From: Episyrphus balteatus | Lineage: Eukaryota > Arthropoda > Insecta > Diptera > Syrphidae | Reading direction: 5' to 3' | Assembly: GCF_945859705.1 (NCBI RefSeq) | Contig: NC_079136.1 | Location: 92,069,120-92,133,119, forward strand | DNA: 64,000 bases | Shown here: positions 22,729 through 35,152 of the stretch, one piece after another | How the letters are laid out: each line of letters opens with the position of its first letter | Numbering within the stretch: position 1 is the stretch's first letter | The notes under the pieces: generated by a model | Told to the model about the DNA's origin: nothing | Seen by the model: the letters and a program-made list of their open reading frames with translations, nothing else | The model's database searches: none | Made by a program: the position numbers and the translations under genes

Positions 22729-24270
22729 AAATGGAAGAACTAATTGAATTCATAAAAAAAAAAACATAACCATCTTGTTTTGTTTTATAAATTCAATTAT
22801 TTCTTCCATTTTAACCGCTTATAATCCATTTTTATCGTTTTCCTTCTTTAACCTTCCGTTTGTTATATTTTTCACGTTTTTTTTAATTTTTAAAAATTCT
22901 TTTCTACTTTTGTTTCACTATCTACTGTTTTTGTTTATTTAATCACCACATAATATTGGTCAAGCAAGATGAAATTCATGTTTAAAGAGAAGTCCAATGT
23001 GTCTTTCACCTTTATTGTCTTTTTTCGCTTAACTTGAAGCAAAAAACTTTTATATGTTTTTAATTTTTTGTTTATCGTCAAAAATGTTCTAAAGATGGTA
23101 CCTGCTCAAAAAAACCGTCTTTTCGATCATATTTGGCAGTTTTGAAACATTTTTCGACAAGTGAAAAAATTTGTATGGCGGTCGAGAAAACGCGAAATAT
23201 GTTAATAGCTAATCTTAGTAAGAACACTCCAAAAAATAATAATTAAGTAGTTTTAGGCCGGAAAATGCGGAAAAATTAACTTTAACTCCATTTGAAAAAC
23301 TACAATATATTTTTTTTTAATTTTTAATCCTTCTGACAGAATTTTTTTTTTTAATAGTTGCAATGGTGATAATTCAATATTAATTGAGATTCTTACCCTT
23401 TAAATATAGATTAACAATAATAAAAAAATATTTCGACATCGAAAGCACCGTAGCGTTTTTAATCGTCAACCGAACTCATACGAAAAATAAAATACGACTT
23501 CATATTTCTATCAACTGTTGGAAAGAACGATTTTTCAAGCCTAATTTTCACTAATTCGAGATAAAGACACAAAAACAACACATGTTTTACAGTTACCTAT
23601 TGTATTGCGAAGCTAAACTCATAATTTCAAATCAAACTTTTTTTTTAATTTTGTCCAGTTAGAATGGCGATTTACCACACTGTGAAACGATGCGAAGAAA
23701 CGAAACAAGTTTTGAAAAAACTAAAAACTGTCTTTAAAACATTTAAGCTTTTAGCGGATTTTGGCACTAGATTTGGATTTTTTTTTTTTTTTTTTTTTTT
23801 AACTTGGTCCGTTACAGATGTGAGACCTCCATTAATAAAGGTTGCTTAACTTTAAACAATTACGAAAATGGAGAAAATATGTTCCAAAACCATGTTTTTT
23901 TTTTATAGTGAAATCATTAACTTTAAGTTACAGAGACGACTTCGAATTTTGAGGAGATTCAAAATGAGTTTGAGAAAAAAAGATTTGTAGTTTTATTTGA
24001 ATGAACATGATTTACAAAAAAATGAAGCTTTTTCCTTGGTTTTGAGCAAAAGAACCTATCACGATTATGTTGATCTGGGTTATAACATAAAATGATTGCT
24101 ATCTTTAATTTTTTGGATTTATAAGATGTAAAATTTTTGCAGAGCCTAAAGGGCTATTTCCAAAATAAAATGCACTAACAATGCAATTTTTTAAGTACAT
24201 ATTATAATATATGATTGAAATGACTCAGAATGCTAATTCCTAGCCTCTTTTATTCAAAGTAAATGTTATT
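22729..24270. other. No supported gene
   Basis: A small inverted pair (ATGGAAGAACTAATTGAATT near 22731; AATTCAATTATTTCTTCCAT near 22791) lies at the left. The remainder is A/T-rich with poly-T runs; segments such as GGTACCTGCTCAAAAAAACC near 23099 hint at an old copy of the (GTCT)n-core family. Confidence 0.4.
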
Positions 24271-24365
24271 GGGCGCATTCACAAACCTAGGTGCTACGTA
24301 GTCGAGTTTCAACTAGCTTTTGGAATGCGAATTTGCACTACAAAGCTAGGTGACAGATGCAATAA

Positions 24366-25206
24366 AAAATAAATTGCACGACTGGGGTAGCACGTACTTG
24401 CTCTTATGGTAAAAGTTACTCTAATGTTAAAGTTTTTTATTGAACAAAATTAGGGAAAATTTGACATTTTCACGGAATTTCGTTAGTGGTACAAAAAAAA
24501 TAAAATCCGTTTTTATAAATAATAAAATACCGTTTTAAATGATCTTTTACAAAAAACAAAGTATGCCATTTTATTTCTAGTATAAAAAGGAATTTTTAGA
24601 AAAAATTTTTCGAAAATCGTTAGAGCCGTTTTTTAAAAAAATAATTTTTTATATATAAAAATTTTCTAACATTTTTAAAAAAAAAAAGTTGATATGCAAT
24701 TTTGAATAAATAATTAATTTACACATAAAAACAAAATTTTTTCACCAACTCGTTTCCAAAAAATTGATTTTTCAAAAAAAAATTTTGAAATATTTTTTAA
24801 AAATCCAAAAATGTGGTTTTTGAAAAATTTTAAATTTTTTTAAATAATGGTTGATTAAACGTTTCTGTATTAAAAATTTGGTCGAAATCTGTTATGTCGT
24901 TTATGAGAAATTCATAAATCAAAAAAACCGTTCTATGGCAGGTACCGTTGATAACGGTACAAAAAATATTTTTTTTATTGTCAAAGAAGGCTCTTATCTG
25001 TAACAGTAAGCAGAAAAATTTTAATCAAAATCGTTAGAGCCGTTTTTGAAATAAATCAACTTTTCTGTTTCCGTTATATGACAGGTACCGTTAGTTTTGG
25101 TCCTAAAAAAAAAACTTCAATTTCTCCTCTAGGGAATCACTCAAAACTGTTAACTACCAAGTTTAAAGAAAATCCCTTCAGTAGTTTAGGATGTAGCTCG
25201 AGGTTC

Positions 25207-25249
<43 letters not shown>

Positions 25250-26354
25250 ATTGCCGGACCCACTTTTTTGGCATTCTCCATCATCGTAATGTCATGTAAA
25301 ATTATTATCTCGAGTTCGATTTTCTTTACGAATCCTAAACTTGCCCTATAGTTACGGTGACCATATTTCTGGAAGCGAAACCAGGGACAAATAAAAAATT
25401 CGTTGGATCGTTTTGAAAATATTGATTTTTCAAAAAAAAATTTAATTTTTTTAAATAAGTTTTCATAATTTTTCCTTATTTTGATATCAAGATTTCATAA
25501 ACGATGTTATGGGAGCGTTTTTGTTGAAATCATTTAAGTCCGTTACGAAATCAGAAATCAAGAAAATGGTTTTTAATAATGTCTGTTAATAACTTCTAAA
25601 AAAATATTTTTTTAATCAAAATCGGGAGAGCTGTTTTTTAACATTTTAATTTTATTTTAAATGATTTTGAAATTGTATGATCTTTAACACAACTTTTAAC
25701 ATGTCCTTAAAAGTTTTGAAACTTATCTGGGTTCCTTACTCTTCCATATATGTTGTTCTTTATTGGAAAACATTTTACCTGGTGTAGCAACCTGACAAAC
25801 ACAAGCTGGAACTTAATAAAATTGAAGAACATTTAAAAAAAAAACTAAAGCCTACTCTAGATGCGCAACGAAAATTCTCATACAAAACCAACACAAAATG
25901 TTGATTTTCGTACGCACAGTACGCAGCTTAGGTAACAAAATTCTTACCTGTGCTAGAATATTATGGAGATTTTTCAATCGCTTGTCACTCCCATTTATTT
26001 GTCCAGGCAATTTTTCTTGCAGCAAAAGTTTTTTGACTTTGGAGACTTTGAAAAATTTTCGTTTTGCTTCAGCAGCGTACTAGGCTAAATGCTTTATCCG
26101 AAAAATTAGAAAAAATTTTATTTCCAGCCACTGTTTTCTTGTTTTCCGTACAAAGTATTTAAAATATTGAATACAAAAATCAGAGAATGTCCAAATACGG
26201 GACAATCACGGGACAAATTACAAAATACGGGACACTTATACGTCCCGGGTTTCTTAAATAAAAACCCGGGACAAGCTGTAGAAATACGGGACAGTCCCGG
26301 GTAAACCGGGACGGATGGTCACCGTACCTATAGTACCTATATCGCAAGTAAAAA
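24366..26354 (-). repeat. (GTCT)n-core repeat, minus orientation, split by a hAT-like MITE
   Basis: The 3' end (AATAAATTGCACGACTGGGG in this orientation) is at the left and the head (ACCTATATCGCAAGTAAAAA) at the right. A (CAGA)n run lies at about 25208-25249. The head is split at TATAG by the element at 25353-26326; removing that element and one 8-bp duplication restores the same order as the copies at 50.1 and 58.7 kb. The open frame at 25078-25299 is a shadow of this repeat. Confidence 0.8.
25353..26326. mobile_element. hAT-like non-autonomous element with CCTATAGT duplication
   Basis: The ends TACGGTGACCAT and ATGGTCACCGTA are perfect 12-base inverted repeats, flanked by an exact 8-bp duplication CCTATAGT (25345-25352 and 26327-26334). 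The right end carries repeated CGGGACA/GTCCCGG words. The TACGGTGACCAT start recalls ends of known hAT elements. No transposase; the short open frame near the right end (26180-26401, minus) is made of the CGGGAC repeats. Confidence 0.88.
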
Positions 26355-26641
26355 TGTGTTTTGAGTGGTTTAAATAGCTTTTTTTCTTTGAAATCCCTCA
26401 ATTTCCTGATTTATATTCACATATTGCACAATTAATTTTATTTTATATGCTTTTTTCATCAATTCCACCAAATTTAAAATTCAAATAGAATTTGTTTCCA
26501 TCAAACAGCTGACTGAGCTAACTTTGAAGTCGAAAATTTTTACACTACGTCGGAGGGGAAATTTTAACTAATTTTTTAGTTCTTTTCAGCCAATCAGAAC
26601 GAGTCGACTACGTAGCACCTAGGTTTGTGAATGCGCCCATT

Positions 26642-27780
26642 TTGAATATTTATATCATAGGTTTCTAGTTTTTGATACAAAAATTTAAATTAACTAGCAA
26701 CATGCTGAAGAACGTAAATTCATTTTTTTTGTCCCACCTGTGACTGAAAAAAAGACCCTGTCAATTTTCAAAAAAAAGACATATGCATTAAATAAAAGTG
26801 GAGAATTGCCTTTAGTGTGCTGAATTCAAAACTGTTTTAAGATTTATTCTCTTAAGTTTAGTTTTTGAGAACTATTCATCACTATTTTCGCTATTAAGGG
26901 GTTATATCTAGTTGTAAGTGCGAAAAAACGTGCTTTATCGTGAATTTTTTGTGAAGACGCTTTTTATTTAATAAAAACAATTTTCGGACAATATTCTTAA
27001 ATATTTGTACATTCAAAATTATGTGATTTTTTCAAAATTACAATTAGATATAACCCATCAAACATTTTATTAAGGTTTCAAAAAGTTATTTGCAAAGAAA
27101 TTCTTTTTTATATACATATTTATATATATTTTTCAGTAATATGTTTTTTTTTATGTGATAACGTCCTAAAAATCATTAAAGATGTTTGAGAAAATTCCAA
27201 TCTTTTTTCATCGGAACTGGAATTTTCTTAAACATCTCTAATTAAGTAAACACTCTTGGTCAAATAACTCATCACATATGTAGTCCTATAAATCGATGAA
27301 TCGTCGTTGCGTGCTCGAAAAAGCGTAAATCATTCTCACCACTTATGATTTTAAACATTTTGTTTTCATAAAATATGTATCTACCTATTTTTTTTTTTTT
27401 TATCCCCAAATAACATTTTCTAAACTTTTATATAAAATGTTTTAAACTATAACCAACTTGAACTCAAAGAGCAAGTTATCATTTATTATTAAATTTAATA
27501 ACCTTCAGCACCGCAGCTGACATTTTTATCCACTATCTTTGATATTTGGAGTAGGTACATATGTATATGTTTTCTTAAAATGTTGCATTCTCTCATTTCT
27601 TTATTTAGTATGCTGATTTTATTACGACCATGCTGAGCGCTCTCTGTGTTTCTTAACACAAAGATAATCGGAACATTTTGGATGAAAAAAGAAACGTAAC
27701 TTTTTTGTTTCACAACTACTTTGCTGTTGAAGAATAAAATTATATCTTTATTTATCAAGTAACTGTAAATAAGCAAAACG
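26642..27780. other. No supported gene
   Basis: A/T-rich sequence. A stretch at about 26815-26905 (TAGTGTGCTGAATTCAAAAC... TTTTGAGA) resembles 54030-54120, so it is probably an old repeat. Nothing else stands out. Confidence 0.4.
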
Positions 27781-28042
27781 GTACATTCGCCTCAAAAAGT
27801 CAAACAAAAAAAAAAAAACAAAAACAAAATTGGAAAAATTACGCGGGAAATAAAATATTTATTAACAAAATTAAATATAAAAACCGAAAATCAAAAACAA
27901 ATTTTGATTTCAAGTAACTGTTAAGTAGTGAAGTGATTCATTCGAAGCAAAGAATTAACGCTTAAAATAAAATATGTTTTAACAAAACAAGTAAAAAAAA
28001 AACGAAAAAAATCGTACTTTTAAAGGCTGCACTGTGAAATAG
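27780..28042 (+). other. Second candidate 5' UTR exon of the ZMYND8-like gene
   Basis: A/C-rich sequence without long open frames ends in a consensus donor, GAAATAG|GTGAGTAAAT, at 28043. It lies 3.7 kb upstream of the first coding exon on the same strand. The 5' limit is unknown. It could be an alternative first exon to the one near 18.95 kb, or a second non-coding exon. Confidence 0.35.
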
Positions 28043-30744
28043 GTGAGTAAATTCAATTTTTTCAAAAAGTTTAATAGTTGCAAAAATTTAAACTCATTTT
28101 GGGATAGTTTTTCCGTAATAGATTTTTTTCAGTAACGTAGTTTGTTTATTGAAAATAGCTTAATATGCCAGTCAAGAGACAGCTAATATGTAATTCGTTG
28201 TAAGAGTAAGTAAGCACCACTCACTTCATGATATAATTTGCAGAAAATAGACGGAAACACATATTCAACGATGTTAAACTTTTTCCTTATATTTGAAATC
28301 ATTAACATACGTTTCTGAAAATATAATTGGTTTAAACTTAGAATAGTAACATTAATCATATTATAACAAAAGTAAGTGAGCAGTCAAAACAAAAAATTGG
28401 ATTCGTAAAAATTTTTGTGTAAAAACTTATTGATTAGGATTTTTTTTAATTTACTCTTGGTCTTAATTACTGGCCTACTACGTGATGGCATTGAGCTCAC
28501 AGAATTTAGATCGCTTCTTGCCCAATGTTGGGCCATTCATCCTGAAATCACTCCTCGTCCTAATATAATGTTTTCTTATTTTTTAGTCGGGATGGTTCGC
28601 ATACATTTTTGAGCTAATTTAAGTTTGACGTTTGGGGTTTCGTTTTCAGACAAATTCCAATCGACTTTTCTTAAAGAACATTAATGTTTATTAAGGATTA
28701 ACGTCTTCCCTGAAGTCAAATAACCTCTAAGTTGTTAAGATAAGCAACTCTATTCAGCAAAGAGTCAAGTAATTGCCAAGTTCCCCACGACGCACGCCAG
28801 GTGCTGCCATACTTATTTACATAAAATAAGGGCCCATTGAATTACTGCTCCAGGCGATATGGAACCGAGCCCTATGTTTTCTTTCTTCAAAGTTTTGTTT
28901 AGGGCCTAGAGAGAAATATTAAATTAGAACAAGGACATCGATGAAGTACCGGCAAAATGTATCAGTCGATAAGCCTTGAGCGTTAAGCTATGATTGAACG
29001 AAGAGACGATTTCTTTAATAGAGGGATAACACGATCTATATAAAAAAAAAAAAGAACGAACAAAAAAATGAGATTTATTATTCTCAATCATTCGAGCTGA
29101 GTTCAAAAATAACAGTCAAATTTGGAACGCATTGAAATTCAGTTAAAATTTTTCACAAATGCATTGTAAGATTTTCAAGAAAACGCTTTTGGCGAGTGAG
29201 CTTGCTTAATAAATGTGTACCTTATCAGACCGCTGTGTATTTTCACTATTTTTATACAAGAAAGACATAAATAATATTTAAAAATAATTCACACGCGCAG
29301 TGGGTTAAACCAGTCAGAAAAAACTATCACAAAACATGTTTGAACATTTTTACTTTTGCACTTTTTTACTTTTATGTACCTATATCTTAACAAAAATTAC
29401 ATAACACTTTGTTATTTATCTTTTAGAATAAAATGTGAGATAAAAAAGGAGAAGAGCTCCCAAATATTGGCAAAAAGTACGCAAATCAAGAAAGGAAAGT
29501 AATAGAGAATATTATTAAATGAAAAAAAATAAAAAACTAACACTTTTAAAATTAATAGGTAAGTTATAAATAATTATAATTTGCAATAAAAAAAAACATT
29601 GCGAAAGCATAACCAGTGTACAAAGTAGAATTATCCTTATGTGTACCACACAATATCTGCAATTATGTTTAAAGAGTTGTAAAAAGTGAATTGTCTGTAA
29701 AATGAGAACGGGAAATAACTGCACTAAAAGTGATTTAATATGTATTATTTTTTTGTTTTGTTTTTCGTTTTTATCCCAGCTAAGTAAAACAGAAGTTTCG
29801 TACTAAATTCATCTATTTCAATGCTTATAATTTTTTTATTTCACTTCTCCTGAAAAATAGTGATTTTTAAGTTGTAATACCATCCGTCTCAACGAGCGAC
29901 ATGATTCTTAATTCTTTTAATATAAGTCGGTCTTCATTTAATTGATTAGAAGCCAATTGAAATTGAATTTCACATTGGCCTTTTTTTTTAAGTAAAACAA
30001 TGATAACGCCTACGCAATAACCCGATTATATCATTTCGGTTGAATTCAGTTCCAAGCCGCTTGCTTGTTATTGCATGTGTTAATGCCGATTCATACTGTC
30101 GATTATTACTAATCTATTACAAGGATCCTTAATGCCAGCATGTAAGAATATATGAACACATTGGCAAGAATCTTCTATCTAGGTTGACGTTGCTGCTGAA
30201 GTCGATATTATTCATGTAAGGAACGTTCCAAATACAAAGACTGCTTTATGCTATGGTCTTGGATTCATCTCGAAATGAAGTGAATTGTGTGTGTACAATG
30301 ACAATCATCTATACAACTTGGATATGAGGGACATTACGCTAACTAGCAAGAGCAATACGTTTTTGTTGACATGTAGTACATACATGCAAACATAAAAATT
30401 AGTGCTTCTCATAATATGGTCGTTAGGAATCATAATCAGGATTTGGACACTCTTCCAACAGCTGAACATAAACTGATAATCTAAATAACTACATTTGAAT
30501 TAATAATTTTTTTCACAGTATATACAAATAAATATTAATACAAAAAAAAATATAAAATTTTTATTCCTACTAATTTGATAGCTCGTCTTTTCGCCAAAAT
30601 GATGATTATTCAATAACTATTTCAAATTTAGATTTTAGATACATAAAAAGAATATGTTTGTAATGAACAGTATGAAGATTTGATACAATTAAATTTGGGT
30701 AGTTCCAAGAAATGTTTTTGGCAGATTTTTGTATGTTTTTCGAT

Positions 30745-31050
30745 CTTATTCATTTAACTAATCACTAAGTTAAGTACTTTAATACATTAACACTTAGTGT
30801 ATTCATTTGTTTTATTGTTTTTAATATTATTAAATGTTTTCCAACTATTGTGCTGTCGGAGAATAATTTCAAATAAGATGTAACGGGTGCGACTTTCTAA
30901 CGTCAGACCCGCGACATATTATTTGAACATATTCTCAGACAACAACAAAATGGGAATACTTTTAGTAATGAAAACAATGAAAAAAATTAATACACATATA
31001 CAAAGTGTTAATGTATTAAAATACTCAACTTGGTGAATACTTGAAGTAAG
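30745..31050. repeat. Palindromic repeat, also present near 47.95 and 48.70 kb
   Basis: The outer halves are inverted (AGTACTTTAATACATTAACACTT and AAGTGTTAATGTATTAAAATACT), with a GC-richer centre GGGTGCGACTTTCTAACGTCAG. The left half matches 47950-48000 plus 48690-48790, where another element has inserted, so this copy shows the uninterrupted state. Confidence 0.6.
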
Positions 31051-31186
31051 AGCGAAAACGTACAAAAACCTGCCAAAACCCTTCCATGGAATCACCCGTA
31101 TCTAATTTTAATTTAAGAGCATTATTATGAATAAAATTAAAAATTTTGATATTGATTTATTATTTTACAGTAGGTAGTACCTACTA

Positions 31187-31224
31187 GGTACCCAGTGGCG
31201 AAATGGTTAGCGCGATGGACTATC
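31187..31224 (+). repeat. tRNA-like 5' half followed by a T20 run (SINE head or tRNA fragment)
   Basis: The stretch CAGTGGCGAAATGGTTAGCG followed by CGATGGACTATC fits the Pol III A box and D-arm of a tRNA-Ser-like gene as far as the anticodon stem. It then turns into about 20 Ts instead of a 3' half, so it cannot be a functional tRNA gene. Confidence 0.55.
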
Positions 31225-31735
31225 TTTTTTTTTTTTTTTTTCCTATATAATGCCGTGCAATTAGCATTTTATAGCCTCTAGAAGTTTAAAATTAAAAAAA
31301 ATTAAGTTACCTTAGGTTTGGTTTATATCTGTAGTTCAATAGTTCAGAACATTATGTGGTCTTTCGAAACTATTCGAAAAACAAAAACCAGCGTAATTTG
31401 TTTTTGCTTTGAGTTTAAAATGAAAAAAGAGTAACTCCTGACTTGTAGAAAAAGCACGGCAAAAATCGATAAGTTCTTTAATTTTTGTATTCATAATTTA
31501 CATACATCGATACATTTCATATACATACATTATGTACCTACATTTGTTGCAGCATTTTTAAGTATATTCCCGAATGAAAAATATTAAAAAGAATTTTCTC
31601 CTAAACTTGTATAAAGCTACACCAATCAATTATATCGTAAAAAAAAAATTGTTTAATCTGAATAGTCTGTGCAAATCAAATTAACTTGTAATACATTTAT
31701 TATTATTTTTTTTTTCAACAGAATCAGCACAAAAA

Positions 31736-32833
31736 ATGTCTTCCTGCCAAGAATCAATGGATGACGAAGATTCTATTCCGCCACCAGAATATGAAGATAT
31801 TGTAAACGATGTGACTGATGCCATCGACGATGATGTCGAAGATGAAAGTGAAGAGTTTTGGGATGAATCATACAAGTTAAAAGCCATAGAAGAAAGCAAT
31901 AAAGTACAGACAACGAATTCCTTAGCACAACAACCAGTATCTGCGCCTTTACCCTCAAATGCAATAAGCGAAACAACTTATTTACCAAAAAATGTTCCTA
32001 CACCAATGGAAGAAGAAGAAGAGGAAGATAGTGAAGAAATAAGCTATGATGAAGCTGATGATACATTTGATGAAGATGAAGAAGAAGGCAGTTCTGAAGT
32101 TACTCACATTACAGGAGACAGTGATGTTGATGTTGCCAAGAATGTTAAAACAACCAACTCTTCTGTTGCTCCTCCTGTTAGTGTTAACAAAGTTTCTTCG
32201 AATGATCCTAAGGCAAACACCAATAGTAGAATATATGTATTTGAAAATGGTAAAGTAACTATTCCGTTAACATCGAAGGTGATTGTTGAAACCGCCCAGT
32301 CATCTGGAAATAATCAATCACTTGCAATTTCATCTGCTCCTAAGCAAGAACAATCGCGAAGTAGTACGCCCTCTGGTAGTAAAGGATCTCGAGAGTTTCT
32401 TGCCTTACAAAAATCGTTTACAGAATCTAAAGTTTTATCAGAATTTGTAAGCGAAACAGAACGTTCTCGTAAATCACGCAAGATTCCACTTAAATCTGAC
32501 GATTCGAATGGAGAAAGTGAAAAATTTCGTATTTGTCGAGCACGCAGCAAGAGCTGTACTAAAACATCAGTACGCCCTTCAACTTCACTGAATAGCAGTG
32601 TCCCACAAAGATGGCCATCAGACGAAAAATTAAACAACAAACGAGAAAACATGCGCTCCCAAAATACAGAATTTGTTCAGAAACAAATGAAATTTCTTAG
32701 TCGTGTTAATCATGATGCAGCAGGTGATGAGGTAATGTCTGATGCTTCTGATGGTGAACAATCTCTCAATGAGAGCAGCAAAACGACTGGATCGTTGGAA
32801 ATCAAAGATGACTGCTGGCAGCCACCTCCTAAA
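31736..32833 (+). CDS. Zmynd8: ZMYND8-like protein, first coding exon: acidic N-terminal region
   Basis: The acceptor at 31721 is followed by 14 untranslated bases and ATG at 31736 (context AAAAAATGT). No stop precedes the ATG within the exon, so an upstream coding exon is not excluded. The 366 residues are acidic and Ser-rich with no fold: long Glu/Asp runs (MEEEEEEDSEEISYDEAD), a Ser/Arg-rich middle and KSRKIPLK. The exon ends at 32833 before GTAATA, phase 0, just ahead of the PHD finger. Eight exons (31736-32833, 32909-33090, 33172-33253, 43822-44002, 44066-47334, 52165-52677, 52746-53012, 53077-53295) sum to 5811 nt, 1936 residues plus stop. ZMYND8/ZMYND11 proteins are nuclear readers of histone marks that recruit repressor complexes. 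Confidence 0.88.
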
Positions 32834-32908
32834 GTAATATTTTTATATAAAGTATACAAAGTAAATGATTAACTATATTGTTTTGTATGTTTCTTTGATT
32901 TTTTTTAG

Positions 32909-33090
32909 AGGGGAGCAGATAGTTATTGTTGGAAATGTAGAAAATGTGCGGAACTTATTGCCTGCTCAAAATGTCCCAGATCATTTCATCCAAAATGTAT
33001 AAAACTTAGTCCTAACCAAGCGTTGTTAGATAAATCGTGGATATGTCCTGAGTGTATTACTTTGGAGAATTGTATTAATGGAAGCAAAAA
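32909..33090 (+). CDS. Zmynd8: ZMYND8-like exon 2: PHD finger
   Basis: A 75-bp intron precedes it (TTTTTTAG at 32908). It encodes residues about 367-427 with a full C4HC3 PHD pattern: YCWKC, CSKC, FHPKC and WICPEC. Choosing the acceptor two bases downstream would give a stop after three codons, so 32909 is the start. The donor is GTATAA at 33091, leaving two bases of a Lys codon. In family members this finger and the bromodomain form one module that reads histone H3. Confidence 0.93.
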
Positions 33091-33171
33091 GTATAATAAG
33101 CAAGCTAAATATTTGAATATTCAATTATGTTTTATGTAAGGATTACTTAATTTTATTCAAATTCTTTGCAG

Positions 33172-33253
33172 AATGAAAAAAGAAAGTTTGTCGATGGATC
33201 TGCTCAATCAGTTGTTGCTGTTTGCTCTGAAAAGAATGAAGGAAGTTAAAGGG
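33172..33253 (+). CDS. Zmynd8: ZMYND8-like exon 3: start of bromodomain
   Basis: The 82-bp exon is too short to be found by length alone but is held by frame and homology: acceptor TTCTTTGCAG at 33171, sequence KMKKESLSMDLLNQLLLFALKRMKEVKG, donor GTAAGT at 33254, phase 0. It corresponds to the first bromodomain helix (LTIEQLSYLLKFAIQKMK in human ZMYND8, from memory). A 10.6-kb intron packed with repeats follows. Confidence 0.9.
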
Positions 33254-33785
33254 GTAAGTTAGTTTCGGATATTTGTATTCAATTTATTTTTGTTAAGTAA
33301 GAGTTTTTTTCGTTGCTAGCATATAACGAAGCATATTTTCATTTGTATTCTATTAATGTTTTGAGTTTCATAAACAATTAATTTTGTCCTCTGACAAATT
33401 CAACTTAAATCTTATCTAATCAAAGAATTTACTGAAGAAATTAGTATTAGTAATTATTTTGGTGTTATTAACAAGGATTATATATGAAGTAGTAAATTGT
33501 GGACTAAGAAGTATGTTTCTGGTTTCTTTTCCTAATTCGTTTTTTTGAGCTTTTCAAAATATGGAATGAAATTTACAGTTTAGTTTAAAACCTTATAACC
33601 GCTGATAAGTCTTTCATTAAAACTTCTGCTTGCATCCATTTATTTCTGAAAAAAAAAACACACATTACCCGTAGTATTGCTCCACATTACCAGGCACATA
33701 GCCAGAGAGGAGGTTTCAGGGGCTGAAGTCCCCTCCGAAATGATTTTCAGATTATATTAAGACTCAAAAAATCTTGAGATTGTAA

Positions 33786-35022
33786 CGGCCAATTTCTTCA
33801 CATGAGTCCTAAGTCAGTCTAGTACCCGGTCTAGCTAGACCAGGTCCTTGCACTAGTACTCGGTCCTAACGAAAAGTTAGGACCTGAGCATTTCTTCACA
33901 TTTATAGGACCTGATCTAAAATTACAACGCAGTCCTAAGAATTAATTCGTATAAAACTGGTCTAACTGTCATTTTGACAATATTTTGATGTTTTAATTAT
34001 ATTATTTTGATAATTCAGCAAATTAAACAAAAGAAAATAGACAAAAAACGTTTAAATTTAGTGATATCACCATTCAGAAAATAATTTAAAAAAAGTTATA
34101 ATGACGCAAGAAGACCTAACAAGAAAAAATGCAAATAAAAAAAAGTTAAAATTCAAGATTCAAGTTCTATCAAGAAGTGTCACCATCAAAAATGGGATGT
34201 CATGATCTATTAATTATGACGGTCGCCTGCCGGAAGAAGAATTATATTAAGTTAAGAAATAAAAAAAGATAGTTTGCCTTTAAGACGTTTGTACTTATAT
34301 ATATCAATAAAAATAACAGTTTTTAAAAGCGCAGTCTTTTTTTGTGTCATTATGTCTCATAGAAGTCATTGTTGCGAGTCGGGTTATTAACTATAACTTA
34401 AAGAAATAAAAGGCTCCGACTTTTTTGTTTAAAAAGTCTACCCACAACTTTTTGAATTTGTTTAAAAAGTCTACCCACAACTTTTTGAATTGCGGGATAG
34501 ATGTCATTTTCCAGCTGTGCATCAAAAATTAAATCCATTTTCTTAAAAAAAAAAATATATATATAAAAAAGGCACAATTTCTATAAAAATGCCAAAATCA
34601 GAATAAAAATCAATAAAAGCAAAAAGTATCTATTTGAAAAGTCACCAAATCTCGTAACTGCTAATTAAATTTTGAAATAAATACAAAAAATTCAACCAAA
34701 TCGTCGCTAGACTGTCGATTTTTAGGTTCTAACTTTTAAGAAGTCCTAAGTAAAAATCGGTACCAATTTGACAGTACTAGGCCTTAGTACTCGTGTGAAG
34801 AAATCACTTGGAACCGATTTGAGTCCTAACGATTGGTATAATAACCAGGTACTAGCAGATTTTGAGGAGCTAGCTAGTACCGAGTCCTAACTAGTACTCG
34901 GTCCTAAATTCACAGTTCTAGGGCTTAGTACTTGAGTGAAGAAATGAGTTGATACCGATTTGAGTACTAACTTTAGGACTAAGACCGGTTCTAGCGCTAT
35001 TACTCTGTGAAGAAATTGGCCG
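33786..35022. mobile_element. TAA-flanked MITE (PIF/Harbinger type) with complex subterminal repeats
   Basis: The ends CGGCCAATTTCTTCACA and TGTGAAGAAATTGGCCG are perfect 17-base inverted repeats, flanked by TAA (33783-33785 and 35023-35025). Each end carries several copies of words such as AGTACTCGGTCCTAAC, AGGACC and TTCTTCACA in both directions. A 33-bp tandem duplication (GTTTAAAAAGTCTACCCACA...) lies at 34427-34492. No transposase is visible. Lies in the 10.6-kb intron. Confidence 0.85.
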
Positions 35023-35152
35023 TAAGGCAAAGAAAACAAAATTTATTTACGAAATACTTTTCAATAATTTATAGAGCTTTGAGAATATTTTTACTTCTTT
35101 CAATTTCTATAAAAACAAACAAATTATATTGAATGAAATTTGTATGTTCTAA

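Larger units (their letters stand above)
24271..26638. mobile_element. MITE with 35-bp perfect inverted ends, outer shell of a three-level nest
   Basis: The terminal inverted repeat begins GGGCGCATTCACAAACCTAG and is identical for 35 bases at both ends, a sign of recent activity. ATT flanks both sides (24268-24270 and 26639-26641). Most of its length is later insertions: a (GTCT)n-core repeat (24366-26354), itself split by a hAT-like MITE (25353-26326). Without them it is under 400 bp. Confidence 0.85.
28043..31721 (+). other. Presumed 5' intron of the ZMYND8-like gene; repeats, no gene
   Basis: Holds low-complexity A/T sequence, a palindromic repeat at about 30745-31050 (see its own entry) and a tRNA-like half at 31187-31224. 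The open frame at 28415-28612 has no recognised domain. The acceptor TTTTTTCAACAG ends at 31721. Confidence 0.4.

Noticed and set aside
28415..28612. Open frame with GLLRDGIELTEFRSLLAQCW that vaguely recalls the end of a kinase domain
   Set aside because: No other kinase motif is near, no splice signals frame it, and the match is a few residues only.
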